Shown one piece after another: positions 8,013 through 14,396 of a DNA stretch of 15,352 bases. The DNA comes from Coemansia sp. RSA 922 (Eukaryota; Kickxellomycota; Kickxellomycetes; Kickxellales; Kickxellaceae), in assembly GCA_027577415.1 (NCBI GenBank), contig JANBQS010000560.1:1-15352 (forward strand). Reading direction: 5' to 3'. The position numbers were made by a program, and so were the translations under genes. Under the pieces are notes generated by a model, which had not been told where the DNA came from, did no database searches, and saw nothing but the letters and a program-made list of their open reading frames with translations. Numbering within the stretch: the stretch's first letter is position 1; the number at the start of each line of letters is the position of its first letter.

Positions 8013-8150
8013 ATGTCGCCAATGAGCAATGCCCGCGTGCACTACCAGATGCCATTACATATCCATGCAAGGATGTGCGCTCCATTCAGGCTCTACAGCG
8101 ACTGCGACCGCGAATGTACCTGTCCTTTATGCAGGGGCGGCGATGGCTAG
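8013..8150 (+). CDS. Candidate 45-residue Cys-rich microprotein (unconfirmed)
   Basis: I recognise no family. The first ATG downstream of the TATA box at 7909 opens a 45-residue frame ending at TAG 8148-8150. It is rich in Met (five), His and Arg, and has five cysteines at residues 22, 31, 35, 37 and 40, ending in ECTCPLCRGGDG. The spacing C-x3-C-x-C-x2-C would suit metal binding. Support is the promoter-like context, A at -3 and no earlier ATG. Against it, the ORF is short, and a CxCxxC pattern is expected roughly once by chance over all six frames of a window this size. It may instead be the first exon of an unresolved gene, though no good GTAAGT-type donor is present, or a non-coding transcript. 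Confidence 0.25.
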   Translation: MSPMSNARVHYQMPLHIHARMCAPFRLYSDCDRECTCPLCRGGDG

Positions 8151-9428
8151 AGCGTGAGGCGCGCTGATCACACCGTTGCTAAGCCGACACGCCGAATTGG
8201 CTCTAAAAAATGTAGCATACTGGCCCTGCAAGGTCGTTATATGCAAAAACACATGCCCGTGCTGTATCTCACATCTCAAAATCGCCCGTGTTCACTAGTA
8301 CTCTCTTTTCTGCTCATCTGTACAATTTCTACGAAATAATACCACCACAGAATGCTGCTTGCATCTTCCAGCATCGAATAACGTGATCTAGCACCAACTT
8401 AGTGGTCCAAGCACTGGAGAAGGGAATGAATTGGTGTCTAGGCGTGAGCAGCACCGAATTGGCCGCATTTCCACATTTGGGATCTTTGATAATGCATGTC
8501 TGAGTCGTCTGCATGCGACTCAGCTTCGGACATGTCAAAAGCCAAGCCTGAGTATGCAAGCCCTGCTGCGCGCGCTGACCCGGGTACACGCATAAAAAAA
8601 AGCACTATCTCTGCCTTTTTTGGCTGCATAACGGTGGTGAGCGGGGCACTCAGAAACGCGTTTGCATCGCATATTTAATTGTTCGTGCCTTTAGCAAACC
8701 AGATTTTTTTGTTAGGAAGTGTTGCTGGGCGAGTTTTCCCTCGCCATTGGATTTGAAATCAGTGCTGTTATTTACTGGTGCAGCTATCTACCTTTCAACC
8801 GTCACGTTTCAGGCCTGCATCCCCACGTTTTTTAGCATGCTCGAGTGCATCTACAATATGGCGGGGGAGAACTGCACCAATACGCGCGCTGGCTTGTGCA
8901 CGTCGTTTGAACCACCGCTGGCGCAGTGACACTTTGGTGCTTGGTGTGTATATGGCCGGCCATTAACTACGCTGAAATGATAATGTGCACTTTGCAGGCA
9001 TTCTATTCATTTCCGTGTTCTCCCCACCACCATAGCCCTTACCACCGCAAAGGACAGGTGTATTTTCTCACACCCCAGTGTCAACTTTTTCAGGTTGGAT
9101 GACAGGGTCCGAGAAGGCCCTTTACAAAAAAAATGCAAAATACACATTCTACTTGCATTCATACCACTGCGCCCTTTGTTGTTATATGCAAGGGCGGTCT
9201 CTTGTGTGCAAAAAGTGCCTGTGCATCTCTGCTACTTGAGCTGCTGCAGGCATCGGAAGCGCACACCACATCGAAAGAATTGCAATAATAGATTTTTTTC
9301 TTTCATTGCAAGTCCCTTTACAAAGAACATCCAGGGCCAGGACCTGAGCCACAAACCCCCCACCCCCAGAAGCAACCAGAGAAATGCGAAAGGGGACACA
9401 AAAGAAGATGGCCTTAGACGACGGCTGG
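8151..9428. other. Long intergenic stretch, no gene seen
   Basis: This is nearly 1.3 kb without a supported gene, tRNA or spliceosomal RNA. It contains the inverted repeat at 8495-8534, a small GGCGAG/CTCGCC hairpin around 8728-8745, several short A-runs (8593-8600, 9124-9132) and an 11-bp direct repeat CCCTTTACAAA at 9118-9128 and 9314-9324. A T7 run near 9293-9299 could end a pol III transcript, but I found no convincing A/B-box pair upstream. The open frames of 60-112 codons begin at non-ATG codons or show no domain. Confidence 0.55.
8495..8534. repeat. Inverted repeat with 13-bp bulged stem
   Basis: CATGTC (8495-8500) pairs with GACATG (8529-8534), and TGAGTCG (8501-8507) pairs with CGACTCA (8516-8522). 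The loop is 8 nt and there is a 6-nt bulge, GCTTCG, on the 3' side. It could be an RNA hairpin or a dyad protein-binding site. TGAGTC resembles a bZIP (Gcn4/AP-1-like) half site present in both orientations. Confidence 0.6.
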
Positions 9429-9435
9429 TATAAAA
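9429..9435 (+). promoter_or_regulatory. TATA box TATAAAA
   Basis: A perfect TATAAAA lies 125 bp upstream of the ATG at 9554. Between them is a strong pyrimidine tract (9507-9531) and then an A/C-rich stretch up to the ATG, a layout typical of highly expressed fungal genes. An AGGGG stress-response-like element lies just upstream, near 9391. Confidence 0.5.
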
Positions 9436-9553
9436 CAGGAAGGCCCGCCTCCCCAGTTGGTAAATCCGCCCTTTGATAGAACCAGACCGCCAGCACAAAA
9501 TCAACACCCCCCCTGTTCTCTCCTCTCTTCTACACACAATCCAAGTCGACATC

Positions 9554-9688
9554 ATGCTCGCCCTACCAAGCTCCGCCATCTCTACAAGCGTCGCATGCAC
9601 ATCTGCCAAGACACCCCTCACAGAGTCACCCGTGCTCCGGCGCCAGTGCATCTGCCAAAACTGCATCTCTGGGAACTTTTGCTGGTGA
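9554..9688 (+). CDS. Candidate 44-residue Cys-containing microprotein
   Basis: No family is recognised. The frame starts at an ATG in good context (A at -3) after a TATA box and pyrimidine-rich leader, and ends at TGA 9686-9688. The N-terminal half is Ser/Thr/Ala/Pro-rich. The C-terminal part has C32, C34, C37 and C43 (RRQCICQNCISGNFCW), with another Cys at 15. The CxCxxC arrangement recalls small metal-binding peptides and resembles the ECTCPLC end of the ORF at 8013. I see no strong hydrophobic signal peptide and no good intron donor that would extend it. A 144-codon ATG-initiated frame also exists on the opposite strand over this region (9666-9232) but looks accidental. Promoter evidence is better than coding evidence, and the transcript could be non-coding. 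Confidence 0.35.
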   Translation: MLALPSSAISTSVACTSAKTPLTESPVLRRQCICQNCISGNFCW

Positions 9689-9931
9689 CAGGCCTTATCT
9701 CAAGTGCCGCCGAATTCATCGCCGTCTGTTAAACCAAGGCAGCGTCGTGCACTCCTGTTCTGTCTTGCCAAGCTTTGTAGTACTCTTTGATCCTGTAATA
9801 TTTTTAGGCCTAATAATAATGATAGTATAATACTCGTGTCAATCGCGATCTGTGGGGGAGCAGCTTGCTCACATTTACCCAGGGATTCCAAAATGTTCAG
9901 CGATGGCGCACGCTCTATAAAGATCGCCAAT
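9689..9931. terminator. 3' region between microprotein candidate and GTPase gene
   Basis: This is a 243 bp spacer between the convergent candidate at 9554-9688 and the GTPase stop at 9932. The segment around 9797-9835 is A/T-rich with a TAGGCCTA palindrome (9806-9813) and TAATAATAATGATAGTATAATA-like sequence, plausible polyadenylation signal for either strand. No gene is seen. Confidence 0.4.
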
Positions 9932-11749
9932 CTATTTTGGAGTTTTGCGAGCAGCAGACATGTGTGGAGAGATCTTTTTATACTCGAAGGGCATCATTGG
10001 TGGTCGAACACAGACACCATGTCCGTTGGGGGCGAATGCCCGAATTGTGGCTGTCGGAAACTGGCCCGTGATGGCAATCCAGCCGATGCCGGCAAATGCG
10101 ACATCCAGCGTCGCGTGCTGACGATGAAGTCCCTCAAAGGTGTGTTCCAGCGCGACCCGGTGCTGCGGGAAGCTTTTTAGCCGCTCTGCATCGCCAAAAG
10201 GCGGTTGCAAAATCGTCCTCTCGCCACGCTCAAGCCGCTTCATCAGCTCGGCAGCCCGCTCGACATTGGTAAAGTGCGGCCTGACGCTGGTGAAGACTGT
10301 CACATAGACGCGATCTGGCCCATCGATAAGCTCGAGCCTCCCCAATCCGCCAAGCATGATCGCCTGGTTGCGGTTTAGAATAAAGCTGAACGGCACGATC
10401 CGCTTGCTGCAGATCGCTGATTTCAGCTCTTCGCTCGTCAGATGGCTGGTGATCGACTTGCTACTAAACACGCCAGGTGTATCGTAAAGACTGGCCTGTC
10501 GATCCTGAGGCCGCGGCCCCTCTGCGGGCACAAGCGCTTTGATAAAGTGGCGCAGTGGAACGGCAGCAAGACCCATTGTCGTGCCTGGAATGTGCGATGC
10601 CAAAACTCTGTGCTTAGATCCGCCAATGCTTATCCGAAGCAGCGCGTTTATAAGCTCCGACTTGCCAACATTTGCTCGCCCAACCATATAGATGTCCTGT
10701 CCAGCTCGACGCCGCTCGGAGATGTCGGCAGCAAGCTCACGAGTGCCAAGGTTTTTAAGTGCTGACACTAGATGTATCGACTGTATGTTCAAATCGAGAT
10801 CCTTGGTAAACCGCTTAAACCACATCTTGAGTCGCTCCTCGTGATAGTCTTTAGGAAGCAAATCGGCTTTGTTGGCTACCAGGATCACGGGATGACGTTC
10901 GCCAATAAACTCGCCCAGATGCGGTATCAGGCTGCCAGGGATATCAAACAGATCGCAGACAACAACCGCCACGAGATTAGTCCTGTATCGCAGAAATGTG
11001 AGTGAGCGCGGATCCGAGACAGTATCTTCTCTCCATGGCCGATCAACGCGGCTGTAGTGCTTTAGCGTATGACAGCGCTGACAAACAATTCGATCGCGAC
11101 CCTGCTCTGCTCTCCGACGAAGCCGAGCTGCTACTAGGGCATCAAATGACGCTGCATTGGTTGATTCGCTGCTGCCGCTTGCCGGATCGGGTCTAGAACC
11201 CGAAACAGAGTTTGGGTCTACCGTTCCATATAAAGACTCTCCAGAGAATATCGCTCGAAGCTCAGGATCCTCCAAGTTTCTGACTGCTAGCTTGTACCCC
11301 TCCTCGCTGAGCACCTTTTTGCTTGTCCCATCCCCGCCAAGCTCTGAGCCATTCTCAGCAAGCGGCGAGATAGACGGTGTCTCGTCCAAGGATGTACCCT
11401 CAATTATCGGAAGCCCCGCTACAATGTTCGACTGGTTCATCTGCTTCCACTTTTGCTGGTTCAGATATCCTGGTGCTCCTTGGTGCTCTGTCTGAAATGC
11501 GGCGCCACAGGTCGGGCACTGAGGTACTTTAGTTTTGGCCGCATGCGTGGATATAGCGTATTGGCGCGCTTGTCCACACCATGGACCATTATGAGTACGA
11601 ACGGACGACCACGATCCAATGAGTGGAGCGCCTAAGCTGTGCGATAGTCGGGTCAATGCAGCCGATAAACCCCTAGTCGCCAAGCCCAGGCGCAGTGCTC
11701 CGTCTACCGATCGCGCAACCACTGCGGTCCTAGCTCTGCTGCAGAGCAT
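9932..11749 (-). CDS. GEP3: Mitochondrial circularly permuted GTPase, YqeH/NOA1/Gep3 family
   Basis: This 605-residue cpGTPase has its G motifs in permuted order: G4 VANKADLL (N293, K294, D296), G5 VSALKNLG, G1 GRANVGKS (357-364), G2 PGTTMG (T390/T391) and G3 DTPG (423-426). A split zinc finger precedes the GTPase: CPTCG at 78-82 and CQRCHTLKHY at 223-232, as in bacterial YqeH. C-terminal family segments are LGGLGRLELIDG, FAGIGWIAITG and AFAPNGHGVCVR. The family helps assemble the small ribosomal subunit; Gep3/Mtg3 and NOA1 do so in mitochondria. The first 45 residues are Arg/Ala/Leu/Ser-rich with a single acid, a good mitochondrial presequence. The open frame extends to 11758 only through a TTG, so I use the first ATG at 11749. 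The two zinc-finger halves are about 140 residues apart, against fewer than 40 in YqeH. The gene is divergent from eS26 with a 274 bp shared promoter. Orthology to yeast GEP3 is inferred from family membership. Confidence 0.88.
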   Translation of the reverse strand: MLCSRARTAVVARSVDGALRLGLATRGLSAALTRLSHSLGAPLIGSWSSVRTHNGPWCGQARQYAISTHAAKTKVPQCPTCGAAFQTEHQGAPGYLNQQKWKQMNQSNIVAGLPIIEGTSLDETPSISPLAENGSELGGDGTSKKVLSEEGYKLAVRNLEDPELRAIFSGESLYGTVDPNSVSGSRPDPASGSSESTNAASFDALVAARLRRRAEQGRDRIVCQRCHTLKHYSRVDRPWREDTVSDPRSLTFLRYRTNLVAVVVCDLFDIPGSLIPHLGEFIGERHPVILVANKADLLPKDYHEERLKMWFKRFTKDLDLNIQSIHLVSALKNLGTRELAADISERRRAGQDIYMVGRANVGKSELINALLRISIGGSKHRVLASHIPGTTMGLAAVPLRHFIKALVPAEGPRPQDRQASLYDTPGVFSSKSITSHLTSEELKSAICSKRIVPFSFILNRNQAIMLGGLGRLELIDGPDRVYVTVFTSVRPHFTNVERAAELMKRLERGERTILQPPFGDAERLKSFPQHRVALEHTFEGLHRQHATLDVAFAGIGWIAITGQFPTATIRAFAPNGHGVCVRPPMMPFEYKKISPHMSAARKTPK

Positions 11750-12023
11750 TTCAAGCAATTCAAATTATTCCCGATCGTGCTTAGCTAGCAAAAAATAAAG
11801 CAAATAATTAGAGGCAGGAGAAAACTAAATTTTCTGGCTGACTGAAGCGCAGCACAAGTGCTAAATTTTGGCATTGATAATCGAACCGAGTCGAGTCGAA
11901 TTAACAGATCGCCATCTCTTTGATTGCAGGCGGAGGCGAGACAAAACGGTGTCCTGGCCAGCGGGCATACTTGAGTTCAGCCTTTGCCTTCAAGTTTTGA
12001 TCAAATCATATACCAAACGAAAA
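11750..12023. promoter_or_regulatory. Divergent promoter between GTPase and eS26 genes
   Basis: This 274 bp stretch serves two genes of translation: mitochondrial ribosome assembly on the left and cytosolic eS26 on the right. It is A/T-rich near 11790-11835 and contains a GAGTCGAGTCGA direct repeat near 11889-11900. I see no clear TATA box. The eS26 leader ends in A-rich sequence directly before the ATG (cgaaaaATGg). Confidence 0.5.
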
Positions 12024-12870
12024 ATGGTGCGTATCCATTGTATAGCAGCGGCGCGCGAGAATGATACCCACGATGGATACGACCGCCACTATACATATAG
12101 GCGATGGATGGATGGATGCGGTGCGCGGGTGTAATGGATACGGCCTATGGTCGCTGCATTTAGTCGTGCAATTCGAAATGTGCCCATGCCGAAATTCGGA
12201 ATTTGAATCTTTTGTTTTCAAATTCAGGAATTTGTGCATTCCATACCCGCCGAACTCCGCACTCCATGACGCTCGCAGCAGAACTTGCTAAAAGTGCCTG
12301 GCTAGTCCCTCGTGGATTCACTAGCGCCAACTGTATATATGCAATGATGATGTTTGACAGCGCTCAAGTTCACTCTTTCTAAACCAACTTTTCTCTTTTT
12401 GTTTGCGATGAAACGTAGACCGTCAAGCGCAGGAACCACGGACGCAGCAAGAAGGGACGTGGACACGTCAAGTTTATCCGTTGCGATAACTGCTCGCAGG
12501 CTTGCCCCAAGGACAAGGCCATCAAGCGCTTCCAGATCAGCAAGATGGTCGAGGCTGCCGCCGAGCGTGACATGGCTGAGGCTTCCGTCTACGAGACGTA
12601 CGTCATCCCCAGGCTGTACATCAAGAAGCACTACTGCGTTGGCTGCGCCATCCACATGAAGTTTGTGCGCGTCCGCTCCCGCACTGCTCGCCGCAACCGC
12701 GATCCTCCTCCTCGCCGCTTCAACAAGGTAAGCACTTGTACATTTTGTAATATGCCATGCTCTTTTTTCCCCTCATGTCTGTTGATTTGTGATGCTAACT
12801 TTTCTGCTTGATAACTTTTGTTGTATAGGACACCAAGAAGCCCGCTGGTGCCGTTAAGGCGACTGCCTAA
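12024..12870 (+). CDS. RPS26: 40S ribosomal protein eS26 (three exons)
   Basis: This is eS26, a small-subunit protein at the mRNA exit channel. Exons are 12024-12026 (the ATG alone), 12419-12727 and 12829-12870, giving 117 residues against 119 in baker's yeast. The product begins [20 protein letters not shown]. It has zinc ligands C23/C26 ([18 protein letters not shown]) and C74/C77 (YCVGCAIH), then [21 protein letters not shown] and a short [14 protein letters not shown] tail. Intron 1 has a weak GTGCGT donor and an AAACGTAG acceptor; intron 2 has GTAAGC, a GCTAAC branch site and TATAG. The first coding exon is inferred because exon 2 opens at Thr2 in frame and the local ATG at 12408 reads another frame. 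Codon bias is strong. The exon 1 to 2 junction rests on homology of the N-terminus and should be confirmed on cDNA. Confidence 0.93.
12030..12142 (+). repeat. Donor-site inverted repeats in eS26 intron 1
   Basis: CGTATCCAT at 12030-12038, covering donor positions +4 to +12, is perfectly complementary to ATGGATACG at 12073-12081 and again at 12134-12142. The first pairing extends to 12 bp (12030-12041 with 12070-12081, one G-U) around a 28-nt loop. The second extends to about 14 bp with several G-U pairs. The two pairings are mutually exclusive. Confidence 0.7.
12199..12225 (+). repeat. 9-bp hairpin in eS26 intron 1
   Basis: GAATTTGAA (12199-12207) and TTCAAATTC (12217-12225) form a perfect 9-bp stem with a 9-nt U-rich loop. 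GGAATTTG also recurs as a direct repeat at about 12227-12234. The role is unknown; it may shorten the effective distance between donor and branch site. Confidence 0.6.
12728..12828 (+). other. eS26 intron 2 (101 nt)
   Basis: GTAAGC donor after AAC AAG, GCTAAC branch site at about 12794-12799, and TATAG acceptor. It is phase 0. Removing it joins FNK to DTKKPAG and restores the normal C-terminus. It serves as the consensus intron against which intron 1 looks atypical. Confidence 0.92.
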
Positions 12871-13201
12871 TTCACCCCCAAGCGGTATTAATAGTATAGG
12901 GCAAATGTCTTCAAAGTCTTTTGTGAAATTGATGATGTGATTTCATGCCAGACTATCTTTTTGTAAAAATGAGGGACTTTTAGAAATTGGTGCATGGTAA
13001 TGTGAGTAGCGAGGATGCAGTGATAAGTGGCCAGAGCATATGACCAAGTAGTAAGTGTTAATGCTCGAGTACAGCCACATTGCCTTTGTTGTGGCCCTCG
13101 TAGGGGTTTTGACAACAGCAAAGCAAACATCTTGGTTACCAATATTTATCGTTGATATTTTATTTACAAACAGGGGAAATATAAATAGGCGTACATATAT
13201 C
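12871..13201. other. eS26 3' region and upstream region of the 7-TM gene
   Basis: This 331 bp stretch holds the eS26 3' UTR and the promoter or leader of the next gene. The frame of the 7-TM gene is open back to an ATG at 13061, so part of this could be coding. A TATAAATA lies at 13180-13187, only 15 bp before the ATG at 13202, and an isolated GTAAGT at 13051-13056 could be a donor for a leader intron ending at the CAG of 13171-13173. Which applies cannot be decided here. Confidence 0.5.
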
Positions 13202-14330
13202 ATGGCAACAGTTAGCAGTGGTGCATTGGTGTATTGGTACACGCTAGACAACCAGTACCCGCCACCAATGATCGAGTATGATCCAGTACGATGGGTGGCA
13301 TACTTGGTATCAGCACTTTTCCTTTTGCTCACGGGTCGCGCGTTGATGGCTAGTCGCGCAGCCAAGGCAATGTGGCTCAATGCGGTTGGTATAGCAGCAA
13401 TTCTGGCATTCATCTCGCTTATTTTGCGTGGAGCCATGGACAGCACAGAGGCCGATACATTTCGCATGTATGAAGCGCAAACAGTCTTGCACTTGTGTGC
13501 GGCATATATACTCGTTGGTATGCTACTTGTGTTCTCATCAAAGTGGTAAGTGGCAGAGATATGCAAGCAATATGCGAGCACCATTGCAAAAACAAAAATG
13601 ACTATTATAAAATGTACAGCTGTGTATTATTTATGTGTGTAGGATAGAAGAAGCTAGTGGTGGAATGCTGGGCATATTTTTGACACACATGGGCATTGGA
13701 TATAGTATAGCAGTGGTTATATGTACATGTACTGGGTTTCCGCTGGCGTTTGATGCCGCAGAAGAGCGACGGATAAGTGGGTACCGGCTAGTCTCTGTTT
13801 CGCTGATAGTGTCGATCGGAGTTACACTACTGGCTGGAATGCTTGTCTTTTACCACGCGGGTGACAAGACAGGGCGGGGTGAGCACCCACGCAGTGCACA
13901 GCGCGTGTCGATGATCACCATCCCCACAGTGCTTTTGGTTTTGGTGCTGTCGTTTGTACTAGCACGGGTCTCACTGCCGACTAAAAACGCAGCCAATACC
14001 AGCGATGCGCTGTTCTACTGTCTGTCGGTAATACCGCTGGCAGGAGTGATTGCTGCGTGGACGGCAGGAGCTGAAGAGTTTCTGAGTGAGGGCGAAGTGC
14101 AGCAGCAGCAGCAACAGTCAGTCGCTGCATGCTACACGGTAGAGAGCGGCGACTCTGAAACGGAATACAGCATGCGAGAGCTAAGACGGGCGGCAGTGCC
14201 TTGTTTGGATAAGCGCGTGGCGGTAGCCGACAATGCTGCGTGTGTCGTGGTGTGTTGCTGCAAAGGAGGACTGTGCGCTAGGTGCAAGTACGAGGCAATG
14301 CTGCAGCAAGCAATGCAACGATACAGCTAG
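13202..14330 (+). CDS. Seven-transmembrane protein, possibly RTA1-like
   Basis: Exons 13202-13545 and 13643-14330 encode 343 residues. Hydrophobic segments at about 30-45, 57-76, 92-112, 122-146, 163-184, 205-225 and 236-256 give seven membrane spans with a short N-terminus and a cytosol-sized C-tail of about 85 residues. The opening GALVYWYT before the first span, and the span count, recall the fungal RTA1-like lipid-translocating/stress-resistance family, but no diagnostic motif is secure. The tail has a Gln run (268-273, CAG repeat) and a Cys-rich stretch, CVVVCCCKGGLCARCK (315-330), which could be palmitoylated. The intron is certain in frame: SSKW joins IEEASGG. Start choice is open: ATG 13202, in-frame 13061 (47 residues longer, hydrophobic) or 13268. 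The gene is convergent with the next gene. Confidence 0.7.
13546..13642 (+). other. Intron of the 7-TM gene (97 nt)
   Basis: GTAAGTGG donor, GTGTGTAG acceptor, phase 2, splitting a Trp codon (TG/G). Using the earlier AG at 13619-13620 leads quickly to a stop, so the 13642 acceptor is preferred. Without splicing the frame stops at TAA 13547-13549. Confidence 0.88.
14100..14118 (+). repeat. CAG/CAA repeat encoding poly-Gln
   Basis: A short run of CAG with one CAA codes six Gln residues in the cytosolic tail of the 7-TM protein. Confidence 0.75.
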
Positions 14331-14396
14331 TCAGATGACCCCTCGGGCATGGCTCCTTTAAATATAGCCATATGTAGCATTAACGCAGCGATATCA
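14331..14396. terminator. 66 bp spacer between convergent genes
   Basis: The 7-TM stop (14328-14330) and the stop of the minus-strand orphan (14397-14399) face each other across 66 bp. The middle is A/T-rich (TTTAAATATAG near 14357-14367) and probably carries polyadenylation signals for one or both strands. Overlapping 3' ends are likely. Confidence 0.45.

Larger units (their letters stand above)
12027..12418 (+). other. eS26 intron 1 (392 nt, directly after the ATG)
   Basis: This unusually long intron (the other two in the window are about 100 nt) starts with the non-consensus donor GTGCGT and ends at AG 12417-12418 after a pyrimidine-rich stretch, with TTCTAAAC near 12377 as a possible branch site. 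It contains (GATG)4 at 12103-12118, a 9-bp sequence complementary to the donor region in two copies, and an A/T hairpin at 12199-12225. I found no convincing snoRNA: one C-box-like ATGATGA near 12343 has no matching D box. Confidence 0.8.

Noticed and set aside
8155..8310. Cys-rich stretch (CKVVICKNTCPCC) just downstream of the 8013 ORF in another frame
   Set aside because: It has no ATG in frame. A trial splice from the only nearby donor (GTACCT) to the CTAAG acceptor stops after seven codons, so it cannot be joined to the 8013 ORF.
8747..8929. 60-codon frame with a hydrophobic, secreted-looking N-terminus
   Set aside because: It begins at TTG. The first in-frame ATG lies far inside, and no promoter or intron signals support it.
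9090..9300. Pol III gene ending at the T7 run near 9293, with GGTCCGAGAAGG as a B box
   Set aside because: The B-box match is imperfect, there is no A box at the right spacing, and no tRNA or 5S fold could be drawn.
9095..9433. 112-codon plus-strand frame upstream of the TATA box at 9429
   Set aside because: It opens at TTG, not ATG, shows no family features and lies in A-run-rich promoter-like DNA.
9232..9666. 144-codon ATG-initiated minus-strand frame
   Set aside because: Composition is unlike the neighbouring proteins (Trp- and Arg-heavy, no domain), and it is antisense to a clear TATA box and pyrimidine-rich leader. It is probably chance openness over a C/T-rich strand.
12340..12418. 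C/D-box snoRNA inside eS26 intron 1 (C-box-like ATGATGA)
   Set aside because: There is no CTGA D box at a suitable distance and no terminal stem.
12943..13584. 213-codon minus-strand open frame antisense to the 7-TM gene
   Set aside because: It overlaps exon 1 of a well-supported spliced gene, shows no domain, and covers the eS26 3' region. It is most likely a shadow of the plus-strand frame.
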